A stretch of 64,000 nt of DNA from Megasphaera sp. AM44-1BH (GCF_003467125.1 NZ_QSFA01000015.1:1-64000), one strand, 5' to 3'. Shown: positions 17,592-26,834, counted from the stretch's first letter. The notes: generated by a model not told the origin, from the letters alone. Made by a program: numbers and translations.

Positions 17592-17852
17592 CTATTTCCA
17601 TCTTTCATACTCCGTAGAAAGTCCCTGACGCATGACGTGGTACCAGCCGTCCGTACGGACAAACAGGTCCTGCAGAAAGTGGTACAGGGCTTCTTCCCCG
17701 GACAGTTCATAGCGCAGGGAAAAGCCGCACGACGCCACCAGTTTCCCCGGGGTAGGCACGATGCGCACGGTAAAGCCGTGAGCCCGGCCTTCTTTCTCGG
17801 CCGTCATAGCTTCTCTTGTTTCCGGAAACAGAATCAGGCCGTACCGTTCCAT
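17592..17852 (-). CDS. DUF3343 protein (putative Se/S carrier)
   Basis: An 86-residue protein of the DUF3343 family, described as a putative selenium or sulfur carrier. It has the family start (ERYGLILFPETREAMTAE) and a central conserved Cys in KLVASCGFSLRY. The ATG overlaps the stop of yedF by one base (TGATG), showing translational coupling. Order selD-yedF-DUF3343 is typical of genomes that use selenium as a labile cofactor of molybdenum hydroxylases or for selenoproteins. Confidence 0.85.
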   Translation of the reverse strand: MERYGLILFPETREAMTAEKEGRAHGFTVRIVPTPGKLVASCGFSLRYELSGEEALYHFLQDLFVRTDGWYHVMRQGLSTEYERWK

Positions 17853-18457
17853 CAGGGCCGTACGACGCGGTTCGCCGTACGCAGGATTTCAATAATGCGG
17901 TAGAGGTTGGTGATTTCCCCGACGGCTACTTTTTCCGTCAGGCCGTAGTAATTGAGGCAGGCCCCGCAGGCATAAATCTGCACACCGGCTGCAGCCAGCT
18001 CTTTCAGGTCGTCCAGGGAATCGGACGTATCTGTCACCAATGGCACGCCGCCGTTGTAGAATATCATCATATCGGGCAGTACATCCTGCTCTTTCAGCGT
18101 ATAGATGAAATTTTTGAGCAGTGTCCTGCCAAAAGTTTCATCACCCGTCCCCATAGTCGGGGAATTGATGACGACGATGTAGGAATCGTCCTTCACTGCC
18201 CGAGACGGAGCGGCCGGTGCCGGTACAGCTGCCGTCTGTTCTCCTTTAGCAATGACGACCGTATAGTGAGCTGGCCCGTCTTCGGTCATGCTGTAGGAAT
18301 AGCCCAGCTGCCGGGCCATCTTCTGCAGGTTCTCCGTTGCAATCTTATTATCGACCAGTGTCTGTACGGTATCGTGTTCTTTCAGTGCCTTGCGGGTCTC
18401 AATGACCGGCAGCGGGCAGGCTTTTCCCAGTGCGTTTACCTGAAACATAGGTATCAC
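17852..18457 (-). CDS. yedF: YedF-type sulfurtransferase-like selenium metabolism protein
   Basis: A 201-residue two-domain protein. The N-terminal TusA-like domain carries the CPLPVIETRKAL motif with its reactive Cys near residue 14. The C-terminal DsrE-like domain starts at VVINSPTMGTGDETFGRTLLKNF. This is the YedF family found with selD. It would carry or deliver activated selenium. It lies 3 bases after selD and overlaps the DUF3343 gene by one base. A C-terminal CGACLNYYG motif is typical of the DsrE part. Confidence 0.92.
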   Translation of the reverse strand: MIPMFQVNALGKACPLPVIETRKALKEHDTVQTLVDNKIATENLQKMARQLGYSYSMTEDGPAHYTVVIAKGEQTAAVPAPAAPSRAVKDDSYIVVINSPTMGTGDETFGRTLLKNFIYTLKEQDVLPDMMIFYNGGVPLVTDTSDSLDDLKELAAAGVQIYACGACLNYYGLTEKVAVGEITNLYRIIEILRTANRVVRP

Positions 18458-18460
18458 TCC

Positions 18461-19483
18461 TCATACAATATAAATCTCTTTTTCTTTTTTCTCTGTGACT
18501 ACGCCTATATCGGCAGCCGGGATATGGTCGGCCTGAAGACGTGCCAGCAAAAGCGGCACCTGACGGGCATCACAGGACACGAGCAGGCCGCCCGACGTCT
18601 GGGGATCGAAAACAATTTCCTCGAGGGCAAAATCGTTACGTTCAAAGACCACTTTATCCTGCAGGAAATCACGGTTCCGCTGTCCTCCTGCCGTAAAGAT
18701 GAAGTGTCCGGCACCCCAGTAGGCTTCTTCAAAGTATGGCAGATGGGCCGCATCAATGCGGGCCGAACAAGCCCCGTGCAGCATTTCATGAAGGTGGCCG
18801 CAGAGACCGAATCCCGTCACGTCGGTACAACTGTGTACGCCGCCGGCATCGCGGATGATATCCATGGCATAGGAATTGAGCATGCACATACTGTCCACGG
18901 CCTGGTGGAATCCTTCTTTGCTGATTTCACCGGCACTGTAGCCAATGGTCAGGATACTGACGCCCAGGGGCTTGGTAAGGATGAGATGATCGCCGGCCAC
19001 ACAGGCATCGTTATGCAGGATACGATTGGGATGGACCGTACCCGTCACGGCCAGGCCATATTTGACCGTCCGGTCATGAATGGAATGGCCGCCCGAAAGG
19101 AGACCGCCTGCTTCCTGTACCTTTTCCGCCCCGCCGCGCAGGATGTCCCGGAGAATGCCAAAGTCCTGTTCTTCCGGAAAGGCAACGATATTGAGTGCCG
19201 CCAGCACCTTGCCGCCCATAGCATAGACATCGCTCAGGGCATTGGCTGCTCCAATCTGGCCGAACACGTACGGGTCCGTCACCATAGGCGGGAAAAAGTC
19301 TACGGTCTGGATGAGGGCCAGGTCATCCCGCAGGCGGATCACTGCCGCATCATCAGCCCCATCAAATCCGACGAGCAGGTCCGGGCTCTCCCGGCGCGGA
19401 AGGTCCCGGAGAAGCGGTCCCAGATTGCCGGCTCCTATTTTGGCATTGCAGCCGCCGCAGACGACGAGCTGATTATCATTCAT
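18461..19483 (-). CDS. selD: Selenide, water dikinase (selenophosphate synthetase)
   Basis: A 340-residue enzyme making selenophosphate from selenide and ATP. The N-terminal catalytic segment is VVCGGCNAKIGAG: Cys12 aligns with the catalytic Cys/Sec and Lys15 with the essential Lys, in the spacing also seen in SelDs with a GCAAK motif. Other signatures are DDAAV near 45, DPYVFGQIGAANALSDVYAMGG near 70-91, and SGGHSI near 130. The active site is Cys, not Sec, so it does not itself depend on selenocysteine. The ATG follows GGAGGTGATAGA. First gene of selD-yedF-DUF3343. Confidence 0.96.
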   Translation of the reverse strand: MNDNQLVVCGGCNAKIGAGNLGPLLRDLPRRESPDLLVGFDGADDAAVIRLRDDLALIQTVDFFPPMVTDPYVFGQIGAANALSDVYAMGGKVLAALNIVAFPEEQDFGILRDILRGGAEKVQEAGGLLSGGHSIHDRTVKYGLAVTGTVHPNRILHNDACVAGDHLILTKPLGVSILTIGYSAGEISKEGFHQAVDSMCMLNSYAMDIIRDAGGVHSCTDVTGFGLCGHLHEMLHGACSARIDAAHLPYFEEAYWGAGHFIFTAGGQRNRDFLQDKVVFERNDFALEEIVFDPQTSGGLLVSCDARQVPLLLARLQADHIPAADIGVVTEKKEKEIYIV

Positions 19484-19577
19484 TCTATCACCTCCAAAAA
19501 CTTTTAGCTTTCCTAACTATTTTTATGTTATCTTTATTATACTCCCTGCAGGAAAAAAGGCAATCGTCTCTTGCAAA

Positions 19578-19623
19578 ACAGCCCCTGCAGGCCGGCACAT
19601 ACTAGCTGGCTTGCAGGGGCTGT
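19578..19623 (-). terminator. Terminator of the MFS transporter gene
   Basis: CAGCCCCTGCA and TGCAGGGGCTG form an 11-bp GC-rich stem with extra pairing inside, followed on the minus strand by TTTTGC. It is placed between the MFS gene and selD. Confidence 0.8.
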
Positions 19624-19640
19624 ACAATTAGTCGGAGCCG

Positions 19641-20915
19641 TTATTCTGCGACGGCTTCCTGATGGATTTCTTTTTTATTGGCATCTTCCTTGATGGTCAT
19701 CGTCACCAGAACGGATACGACGGTGGCACCGACCAGGCAGGCAAAGCTGGTGCCGAAGCTGCCACCGGCGAGCTGGATCAGATAGCCGATGATAATCGGC
19801 GAGAGAAATCCGGCAATCTGACCGGCCATGTTGACAAAGCCCATAGCCCGGCCCGTGATTTCACTGGAAATGGAACTCATAGGCAGTGCCATCAGGGCAC
19901 CGAACGCGCCGTAGAGGAAAAATCCGCTCAGGGTTTCGCAGATAATAGCCATGGTCGCATCAGGTACGGCAAAGGTCAGATACAGGAAAATCGCGCCGGG
20001 AATCTGGGTAATGATGACCGGCATTTTCCGGTTGTGCGTAAAATATTTATCCGACAGCCAGCAGAACAGGATGACACCGGCTGTCCCGGCAAAGAACGGC
20101 ATAGACGCCGTAATGCCCATCTTGGTCATTTCAAAGCCCCGGGCCTTGACGAGATAACTGGGCAGCCAGGACAGGAATCCCCAGAGGGTGATATCAAAAA
20201 AGAAGAAGCTGACAAAGGTCCGCCATACGGCCGGCACCTGGATGATCTGCCAGAAGGAAATTTTGGCCTGCGCCGTCTGTTCCGTATGATCTTCTTTCAG
20301 TTCATCCAGTTCAGCCTGGCTGATACCCTTACTATCGGCCGGATTATCAGGGATGAAGAACTTGATCAGAAGGCACATGATGATGCCCGGGATGAAAAGT
20401 GAATAAAAGACCATGCGCCAGCCCCATGCCGCCATGATGGCTACGACAAACAGCGGCGCCAGTGCCGGCCCGAAGGCGTTGGATGACATCATGAGTCCTG
20501 TCGCCGTGCCCCGGTCTTTGGCGGGGAACCAGTTGGAAATCGTCCGGTACGACGCGGCCGGGAAAATCCCTTCGCCTACACCAAAGGCGACGCGGACCAG
20601 GAGCATATGTACAAGGTTATTGGCAAAGCCCGTAATGGCCGTAAACACAGACCACCAGGCAATGCCGGAAAACATGACCTTCTGGGCGCCGAAGCGGTCC
20701 GCCAGAAGTCCGCCGGGAATCTGACAGAGCGCATAGCCTACGAAAAAGGCACTCATGACGCCGCCCATAGCGACCGGTGTCAGCCCGAACTCATCAGAAA
20801 TATAGGGAATGGCCGTAGCCATGACCATGCGGTCCAGATAGGCTGTAACCCATATAATAAATAAAATGATAACCACCGTATTGCGGTGTTTCCAGCCACC
20901 ATTGCTGTTTGCCAT
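19641..20915 (-). CDS. MFS transporter, anion:cation symporter (hexuronate/sugar-acid-like) family
   Basis: A 424-residue major facilitator protein with 12 predicted membrane segments. The start (VVIILFIIWVTAYLDRMVMA), the loop ADRFGAQKVMF, GEGIFPAASYRTISNWFPAKDRG and the central SWLPSYLVKARGF are characteristic of the ACS subfamily that moves hexuronates, galactonate, glucarate and related anions. Start ATG has GGGGGAG upstream. It lies 73 bases after the M20 peptidase gene and shares its transcript. The substrate may be a carboxylate cleaved by that peptidase, or a sugar acid for the two dehydratase-aldolase modules in this window. Confidence 0.88.
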   Translation of the reverse strand: MANSNGGWKHRNTVVIILFIIWVTAYLDRMVMATAIPYISDEFGLTPVAMGGVMSAFFVGYALCQIPGGLLADRFGAQKVMFSGIAWWSVFTAITGFANNLVHMLLVRVAFGVGEGIFPAASYRTISNWFPAKDRGTATGLMMSSNAFGPALAPLFVVAIMAAWGWRMVFYSLFIPGIIMCLLIKFFIPDNPADSKGISQAELDELKEDHTEQTAQAKISFWQIIQVPAVWRTFVSFFFFDITLWGFLSWLPSYLVKARGFEMTKMGITASMPFFAGTAGVILFCWLSDKYFTHNRKMPVIITQIPGAIFLYLTFAVPDATMAIICETLSGFFLYGAFGALMALPMSSISSEITGRAMGFVNMAGQIAGFLSPIIIGYLIQLAGGSFGTSFACLVGATVVSVLVTMTIKEDANKKEIHQEAVAE

Positions 20916-20988
20916 AATTCTCCCCCTTGCCGGGATGCCGCCATACTCCCCTCGCCGGCACCCCTTTATCCCATAGATTTAGTATTCG

Positions 20989-22155
20989 TTAGTCGATCAG
21001 ATATTTTTCCGCCAGTTCTGCATAGAACCGTACCGATTCATACAGTCGGTCGAGACAGATGTATTCGTCCGGCTGATGAGCCATATGCTGTTCCCCCGGT
21101 CCGTACACGATGAGCGGAATATGGGTGTTCGGCAAAAATACAGCGGCATCGGTATAGCACATGAATCCGTTCGGTTCGGGATTGCGGCCGGTCACGTCCT
21201 GCTGCACATCGCGGCAGAGGCGGACGAAATCGTCACTGGCTTTAGTTTCTACGGCAGCCCGGTCACTCAAAACTTCGATATCAGCCTTAAATTCCGGTAT
21301 TTCTGCTTTGACTTCATCACACATGCGCTGGAAATCGGCGATGATATCTTTGTGTACCTGGCCGGGTACCGTGCGGATATCGACGGTCAGTTCACAGCGG
21401 TCAGGCACAACGTTCGTCTTGAAGCCACCGTGCAGTGTCGCAATATTCATGGTCGGTTTTCCCAGGATGGGGCTTTCCGTATACTGGAACTGGTACTGGA
21501 GCAGTTTATCGAGGAATTTATTCATATGAATCACGGCATTGACGCCTTTTTCCGGCATCGCACCATGGGATGTCTGGCCATGAGTAGTCACTTTCAGCCA
21601 GAGGGCCCCCTTTTCGCAGATAGTAATTTCATTATAATTCGGTTCGCCGATGACGATGGCACCGACGCCGTCGAGACCGCCTGACTTCAGCAGGTCCCAG
21701 GCACCGAGACTGTCCGTTTCTTCATCGATGGAAGCGGCAAATACGAGGTCCCCTTTAAGGGCAGCTCCCGATTTTTTGATAGCCTTGACGACATGCATCA
21801 TCGCAGCCAGACCTCCCTTCATGTCCGATGCGCCCAGGCCGTAGAGCTTCCTGTCTTTGACGACGGCGCCCCAGGGATCTTCTGTCCAGTTTCCCGGCGG
21901 AACCGTATCAAGATGACCGTCAAAGAGCAGTGCCTTCCGTTCGCCGCTGCCTTTGATCCGGGCTACGACGTTGGCCCGGCCTTCACCCATATCGCGTACT
22001 TCCGCTTCGATACCGGCCTTTTTAAATTCATCGGCAATCCACAAAGCCAGTGCTTTTTCATTACCCGGCGGATTCACCGTATTCGTCTGGACAAATTTGG
22101 TCAGGATGTCTTTTGCTTCCTCATTACTGAGAGCAGATGCAATCGTTTCGTTCAT
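20989..22155 (-). CDS. M20 family metallopeptidase (ArgE/DapE type)
   Basis: A 388-residue dinuclear zinc hydrolase. Motifs are the metal-ligand FDGHLDTVPPG near 80, GASDMKGGLAA near 108 with the bridging Asp, and the catalytic SIDEETDSLGA near 140. The longest ORF starts at 22254, but the ATG at 22155 (MNETIAS) has GGAGG ten bases upstream. The family includes acetylornithine deacetylase, succinyl-diaminopimelate desuccinylase and carboxypeptidases; nothing nearby suggests arginine or lysine synthesis. It is co-transcribed with the MFS carrier, so it may process an imported N-acyl or peptide substrate. Confidence 0.87.
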   Translation of the reverse strand: MNETIASALSNEEAKDILTKFVQTNTVNPPGNEKALALWIADEFKKAGIEAEVRDMGEGRANVVARIKGSGERKALLFDGHLDTVPPGNWTEDPWGAVVKDRKLYGLGASDMKGGLAAMMHVVKAIKKSGAALKGDLVFAASIDEETDSLGAWDLLKSGGLDGVGAIVIGEPNYNEITICEKGALWLKVTTHGQTSHGAMPEKGVNAVIHMNKFLDKLLQYQFQYTESPILGKPTMNIATLHGGFKTNVVPDRCELTVDIRTVPGQVHKDIIADFQRMCDEVKAEIPEFKADIEVLSDRAAVETKASDDFVRLCRDVQQDVTGRNPEPNGFMCYTDAAVFLPNTHIPLIVYGPGEQHMAHQPDEYICLDRLYESVRFYAELAEKYLID

Positions 22156-22267
22156 GATACTCGCGCCTCCAACAATAAAATATGTCCCGGCGGCGGACCG
22201 GGACAGATATTTCCCCGCTTCTTTCCCAAGAAATGAGGACATTACGTATACCACACGCCTGTACTAT

Positions 22268-22296
22268 ACAATACTATTTCCATTCTAAATAGTCAA
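22268..22296 (-). promoter_or_regulatory. Promoter of the M20 peptidase-MFS operon
   Basis: Minus-strand TTGACT (22296-22291) and TATTGT (22273-22268) are separated by 17 bases, about 110 bases before the M20 start and after the stop of the aminotransferase gene. The two upstream genes are therefore a separate unit. Confidence 0.65.
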
Positions 22297-22343
22297 GTGT
22301 CCGTTTCAAACAGACATGTAATGTACGATATGCATTTTGTTCA

Positions 22344-23486
22344 TCATTGCAGGGCACTTATCTTTTTGAGGGCGACAAGTGCTGCCTCCAGATCTTCTTC
22401 TGTCGTAAAGGACGAAAGGGAAAAACGGACGGCTCCCTGCTGTTTCGTACCGAGGGACTCATGCAGAAGAGGTGCACAGTGAAATCCCGGGCGCGTGGCG
22501 ATTCCATAAGTCTCCCAGAGTATGTCACTGACTACGGCCGACTCGGCACCGGAGAAATTGACGGCAAAGACAGGGACCCGGGGGCGGGAAAAATCACCGT
22601 AAACCACCAGTCCGGGGATACTTCGCAGCCCCTGCAGGAACCGGGCGTTCAAATCAGCCTGCTTCTGCCGGAGCTGCTGCCAGTGGTCCCGTATATAAGC
22701 CACACCGGCCCGCAAACCGGCGATTCCGGCTACGTTGGACGTCCCTGCTTCCAGAATGGCCGGAACACCGCCGGGCTGGTCGTGGTCGAAGGCATGGACG
22801 CCATCGCCACCCGTCAGGACCGGCCGGACCGGGGCATCCCGGCGGATGCAGACGCCTCCCGTCCCTCCCGGGCCATAGAGCGACTTGTGCCCCGTAAAGC
22901 AGACGGCCGTCACTGTCCCGTCTGACATATCGATGGGCACGACGCCAGCCGACTGGGACGCATCGACGACGAAAAACAGGCCGTGATTCTGACAAAACGA
23001 CGCTATGCAGGACAGGTCCAGGACATTGCCAGTCACATTGGACGCGTGATTACAGACGAGCAGCTTCGTTTCCGGCCGGATTTTCTGCTCCATTTCCTCA
23101 TAACGCAGCTGTCCTGTATGGGCATCACTGCCAATAAAGTCTATGGCGACGCCCTCCTTTTCCAGCTGGTACAGGGGACGCAGGACGGCATTGTGTTCCC
23201 ACATTGTCGTCAGTACGTGGTCTCCCGGACGCAGCAGTCCCTTGAGAACCAGATTGAGAGCTGTCGTCGAATTGTGTGTAAATGCCACATCGTAATCCGG
23301 ACCGGTATGGAACAGGCCTTTTACCTGCTCTTTAGCATCCAGCACCAGTTCATAAGCCCGCAGGGAATAGCCATGGGCTCCCCGGGACGGATTGCCGTAC
23401 AGGCCACTGCTGAGCACATCATACACAGCATCGGCGACGGTCTGTGGCTTCTGCACCGTCGTCGCCGCATTATCAAAGTAATACAT
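22344..23486 (-). CDS. PLP-dependent class V aminotransferase (cysteine desulfurase family, EF2568-like)
   Basis: A 380-residue PLP enzyme resembling cysteine desulfurase or selenocysteine lyase. It starts MYYFDNAATTVQKP, has the PLP-His/Asp segments EHNAV and VDASQSAG, and the Schiff-base Lys in FTGHKSLYGPGG near 200. The C-terminal RPGFHCAPLLHESLGT carries the candidate reactive Cys. The longest ORF begins at 23624 in repeated low-complexity sequence; the ATG at 23486 follows GGAGG and starts at the conserved motif. The TIGR01977 (EF2568) type is found with selD, yedF and DUF3343, which are 3 kb downstream, so a role in selenium delivery is plausible. Confidence 0.88.
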   Translation of the reverse strand: MYYFDNAATTVQKPQTVADAVYDVLSSGLYGNPSRGAHGYSLRAYELVLDAKEQVKGLFHTGPDYDVAFTHNSTTALNLVLKGLLRPGDHVLTTMWEHNAVLRPLYQLEKEGVAIDFIGSDAHTGQLRYEEMEQKIRPETKLLVCNHASNVTGNVLDLSCIASFCQNHGLFFVVDASQSAGVVPIDMSDGTVTAVCFTGHKSLYGPGGTGGVCIRRDAPVRPVLTGGDGVHAFDHDQPGGVPAILEAGTSNVAGIAGLRAGVAYIRDHWQQLRQKQADLNARFLQGLRSIPGLVVYGDFSRPRVPVFAVNFSGAESAVVSDILWETYGIATRPGFHCAPLLHESLGTKQQGAVRFSLSSFTTEEDLEAALVALKKISALQ

Positions 23487-23531
23487 AGGGTACCTCCGGA
23501 AAAAACAGTTTGATGGTCGATGTTGACGTTC

Positions 23532-23556
23532 GATGTTTGATGTTTGATGTTTGATG
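23532..23556. repeat. Tandem heptamer GATGTTT repeat
   Basis: Three perfect GATGTTT units and a partial fourth lie just upstream of the aminotransferase gene, with further degenerate copies to their left (from 23512). The unit length of seven would shift frame if translated. It sits between the purB terminator and the ribosome binding site. Confidence 0.75.
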
Positions 23557-23628
23557 AAGAAACTGCCGTTCGCAGGCCGCAGGCTGTTAACCGGTTCGCC
23601 TGACGGTATCTCTTTTTCGTACAAAAAA

Positions 23629-23667
23629 GGGGGGCTGCCAGCATATCAATCCTGTGGCAGCTCCCCC
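23629..23667 (-). terminator. Terminator of purB
   Basis: GGGGGCTGCCA and TGGCAG-CCCCC arms pair with a small bulge around a 14-base loop. On the minus strand CTTTTTTGT follows. Located 36 bases after the purB stop. Confidence 0.85.
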
Positions 23668-23702
23668 TCATTCTTATGTTGTATCGTCTAAAGCCGGTAT
23701 GA

Positions 23703-24995
23703 TCAGATGCCGAACCGTGCGAAGATGGTATCGACGTGGCTGAGCATCTTGTTGACGTCGAAGCAGCCTTCGATTTCTTCATCGGTCATATATTTCTTCA
23801 CATCTTCGTCTTTCTTCAGGTTTTCCAGGAAATCTTCTCCTTCGAGCCAGCGCTTCATGGCATTGCGCTGTACCCAGCGATAAGCCTGTTCGCGGACGGC
23901 GCCTTTTTCTACGAGCGTGTTGAGGATAATCGGGCTGTAGATGAGGCCACCGGTCAGATTGAGGTCCTTCATCATCTTGTCGGGATATACGAGGAGCCGG
24001 TCGATGACGCGGGTAAAGGTCTGGAGCATGTAGTCCAGGGCAATGGTGCTGTCCGGCAGGATGACCCGTTCTACGGACGAATGAGAAATATCCCGTTCAT
24101 GCCAGAGTGCCACGTCTTCCAGAGCCGCCTGGGCATTGCCGCGGATGACGCGGGCCAGGCCGCACATGCGTTCACACGTAATCGGGTTGCGCTTGTGGGG
24201 CATGATGGAAGAGCCCTTCTGTTTCGGGCTGAAATATTCTTCTGCTTCCCGTACTTCTGTCCGCTGGAGATGACGGATTTCCGTTGCCATCTTGTCGATA
24301 GAGCTGGCGATGACAGCCAGGGTCGTCACGTATTCGGCATGGCGGTCACGCTGCAGCGTCTGGGACGAAATCGGAGAGGCTTCGATACCCAGATGTTCGC
24401 AGACATATTTTTCAACAAAGGGGTCGATATCGGCATAGGTGCCGACGGCGCCGGAAATCTTGCCGACAGCAATCGTCTTTTTGGCATGCTTCATGCGGTC
24501 GATGTCCCGTTCGATTTCAGCCATCCAGTTGCACAGCTTCAGGCCAAAGGTAGTCGCTTCGGCATGGATGCCGTGGGTACGGCCGATGCAGGGCGTGTAT
24601 TTAAATTCGACAGCACGGCGGCGCAGGACGGCATGGAAGTTTTCCAGATCTTTGATGAGGATATCCGATGCCTGTTTGAGCATATAGCCCAAGGCCGTAT
24701 CTTTGACGTCTGTCGATGTCAGGCCGAGATGGACATATTTGCCGGCTTCGCCGATATTTTCAGACAACGTGGATACAAAAGCGGCAATGTCATGATGGGT
24801 TTCGGCTTCGATTTCATGAATGCGTTCCACCGAAAAAGCAGCCTTTTCACGGATTTCCTTAGCCGCTTCTTTCGGGATGTTCCCCAGTTCAGCCTGGGCT
24901 TCGCTGGCCAGGATTTCTACTTCTTTCATGGTATTCCATTCATTGTATTCAGCCCAGATTTTACCCATTTCTTCTTTTGTATAACGTTCTATCAC
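23703..24995 (-). CDS. purB: Adenylosuccinate lyase
   Basis: A 430-residue lyase that acts twice in purine synthesis, on SAICAR and on adenylosuccinate. The fumarase/aspartase-family signature GSSIMPHKRNP lies near residue 260, with TSTDVKDTALG near 92 and GRTHGIHAEATTFG near 138 carrying the catalytic His. The start is GTG at 24995 after AAAGGAGAG. It is 105 bases downstream of proS on the same strand and has its own -10 element in that gap. With purL and xpt it is one of three purine genes in the window, all dispersed. Confidence 0.97.
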   Translation of the reverse strand: MIERYTKEEMGKIWAEYNEWNTMKEVEILASEAQAELGNIPKEAAKEIREKAAFSVERIHEIEAETHHDIAAFVSTLSENIGEAGKYVHLGLTSTDVKDTALGYMLKQASDILIKDLENFHAVLRRRAVEFKYTPCIGRTHGIHAEATTFGLKLCNWMAEIERDIDRMKHAKKTIAVGKISGAVGTYADIDPFVEKYVCEHLGIEASPISSQTLQRDRHAEYVTTLAVIASSIDKMATEIRHLQRTEVREAEEYFSPKQKGSSIMPHKRNPITCERMCGLARVIRGNAQAALEDVALWHERDISHSSVERVILPDSTIALDYMLQTFTRVIDRLLVYPDKMMKDLNLTGGLIYSPIILNTLVEKGAVREQAYRWVQRNAMKRWLEGEDFLENLKKDEDVKKYMTDEEIEGCFDVNKMLSHVDTIFARFGI

Positions 24996-25044
24996 GAGTA
25001 TCTCTCCTTTGAACAGATGTATATTGGAAATAAGCTTACGCTTT

Positions 25045-25073
25045 ATTATACACCATCCCTGCCGCCAGAGCCA
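25045..25073 (-). promoter_or_regulatory. Probable promoter of purB
   Basis: A minus-strand TATAAT (25050-25045) stands 50 bases before the GTG start. The -35 at 17-base spacing reads TGGCTC, which is only a fair match. Confidence 0.45.
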
Positions 25074-25100
25074 TAGAAAATGGCGCAGGGACAGTAGTTC

Positions 25101-26834
25101 TTACATGTTTTTGCTGCGCAGGTCCGCAAGGATTTCCTGTACCCGTGTGAGGGCTTGTTCTTTGGCCACGACTTCTTTTTCGCCAGTCCGGCGGATTTTG
25201 ATTTCGACGGTGCCATTGGCTTTCGTGTCCTTGCCGATGACGACCTGTACGGGATAGCCGATGAGGTCTGCATCATTGAATTTGACACCAGCCCGTTCCT
25301 TGCGGTCATCGAGGACGACATCGGAGGAAACGGCCATGAACTGCTGATACAGATTCTGTGCATAACCTGCCAGTTCTTCATCTTTCATATTGAGCGGCAG
25401 GATGACCACTTCGTACGGTGCAATGGCCACCGGCCACATGATGCCCTTATCGTCATGGAACTGTTCAATAGCAGCGGCAATCGTACGGGTGACGCCGATG
25501 CCGTAGCATCCCATGTAGAATGGTTTGGCTTTGCCATCCTGGTCGAGGAAAGTGGCGTTGAGGGCTTCAGAATACTTGGTCCCCAGTTCAAATACCTGGC
25601 CTACTTCAATGCCGCGCATGATATGTACCGGCGCGCCGCAATGAGGGCAGGCATCGCCTTCGACCATCAGGCGGATAGTGGCCACCGTGACGTTTTTGAA
25701 ATCCCGGTCCGGATTGACATTCTGGTAATGATACCCGGCTTTATTGGCCCCGGTGACACCGTTTGGCACATTCATAGCCGTAGGATCGACGAGGACGAAG
25801 AACGTTTCATTATCGGGTGTATCGGCACCAATAGGACTCATGTACCCCGGCTGCAGGCCATGGGCCTTCAGTTCGTCTTCCGTCGCCGGTTCGATAGCAT
25901 TGCCACCAACGAAGTTCTGGACTGCCACGTCATTGACTTCGTGATCGCCGCGGACCATGCAGAGAACGGTCTTTTTGCCGTCGATGGTAAAAGCTACGGC
26001 CTTGATGGTCTTTTCTACGGGGATCTTCAGGAAAGCTGCCAGATCTTCAATGGTAGCGCAATCCGGCGTTTCGATGAGTTCCAGATTCTTTGCGTCTTCC
26101 GCTTCCATCGTAAGAGCTGCCGGTTCGGCTTTTTCAATATCTGCCGCATATTCACAGGCAGAGCACGATACGACTTCCGCTTCCCCCGCTTCAGCCAGAG
26201 CCATGAATTCATGGGTATGACTGCCACCAATCTGGCCACTGTCGGCTTCGACGGGTTTGAAGTTCAGACCGCAGCGGGTAAAGACACGCGTGTAGGCGTC
26301 GTATTCATCCTGATAGCTCTTGTGCAGGCCTTCGGCATCGACATCGAACGAATACGCATCTTTCATGACGAATTCCCGGCTGCGCATGAGGCCGAACCGG
26401 GGCCGGATTTCGTCGCGGTATTTATTCTGCATCTGCCAGAGCGTAACCGGCAGCTGCTTGTACGAGCGCAGTTCGTTGCGGACCAGCGTCGTGATCAGTT
26501 CTTCGTGAGTCGGTCCCAGGCAGAAATGATTGCCATGGCGGTCTTCCAGTTTGAACATTTCCGGACCGTAGGCATTCCACCGTCCCGATTCATGCCAGAT
26601 TTCAGCCGGCTGCATGATGGGCATCATGATTTCCTGGGCGCCGATGCCGTCCATTTCTTCCCGGACAATGGCTTCGATTTTCAGTTCCACCCGCCGTCCC
26701 AGGGGCAGAAAGGAATAGAGTCCGCCGCCGTTTTTGCGGATCATACCGGCTTTCAACATATACTGATGGCTGGCGATTTCTGCTTCTGCAGGGATTTCGC
26801 GCAGCGTCGGGCAATATAATTTCGATGCTAACAT
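25101..26834 (-). CDS. proS: Prolyl-tRNA synthetase
   Basis: A 577-residue class II synthetase of the bacterial type with an editing domain. The start MLASKLYCPTLREIPAEAEIASHQYMLKAG (split here over residues 1-30), motif 2 region RDEIRPRFGLMRSREFVMKDAYSF near 140-163, the YbaK-like insertion about 230-380, and motif 3 YGIGVTRTIAAA near 440 are clear. The longest ORF starts at 26843, but that ATG touches the GAGGAGG ribosome site with no spacing. The in-frame ATG at 26834 has nine bases and is the real start. Confidence 0.97.
   Translation of the reverse strand: MLASKLYCPTLREIPAEAEIASHQYMLKAGMIRKNGGGLYSFLPLGRRVELKIEAIVREEMDGIGAQEIMMPIMQPAEIWHESGRWNAYGPEMFKLEDRHGNHFCLGPTHEELITTLVRNELRSYKQLPVTLWQMQNKYRDEIRPRFGLMRSREFVMKDAYSFDVDAEGLHKSYQDEYDAYTRVFTRCGLNFKPVEADSGQIGGSHTHEFMALAEAGEAEVVSCSACEYAADIEKAEPAALTMEAEDAKNLELIETPDCATIEDLAAFLKIPVEKTIKAVAFTIDGKKTVLCMVRGDHEVNDVAVQNFVGGNAIEPATEDELKAHGLQPGYMSPIGADTPDNETFFVLVDPTAMNVPNGVTGANKAGYHYQNVNPDRDFKNVTVATIRLMVEGDACPHCGAPVHIMRGIEVGQVFELGTKYSEALNATFLDQDGKAKPFYMGCYGIGVTRTIAAAIEQFHDDKGIMWPVAIAPYEVVILPLNMKDEELAGYAQNLYQQFMAVSSDVVLDDRKERAGVKFNDADLIGYPVQVVIGKDTKANGTVEIKIRRTGEKEVVAKEQALTRVQEILADLRSKNM

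Noticed and set aside
22344..23486. Naming the aminotransferase iscS, nifS or csd
   Set aside because: No iscU or suf genes are nearby and the family subtype fits the selenium-linked class; a specific symbol is not supported.
23487..23624. N-terminal extension of the aminotransferase
   Set aside because: The extension is encoded by the heptamer repeat region and lacks a ribosome site; the ATG at 23486 starts at the conserved motif.
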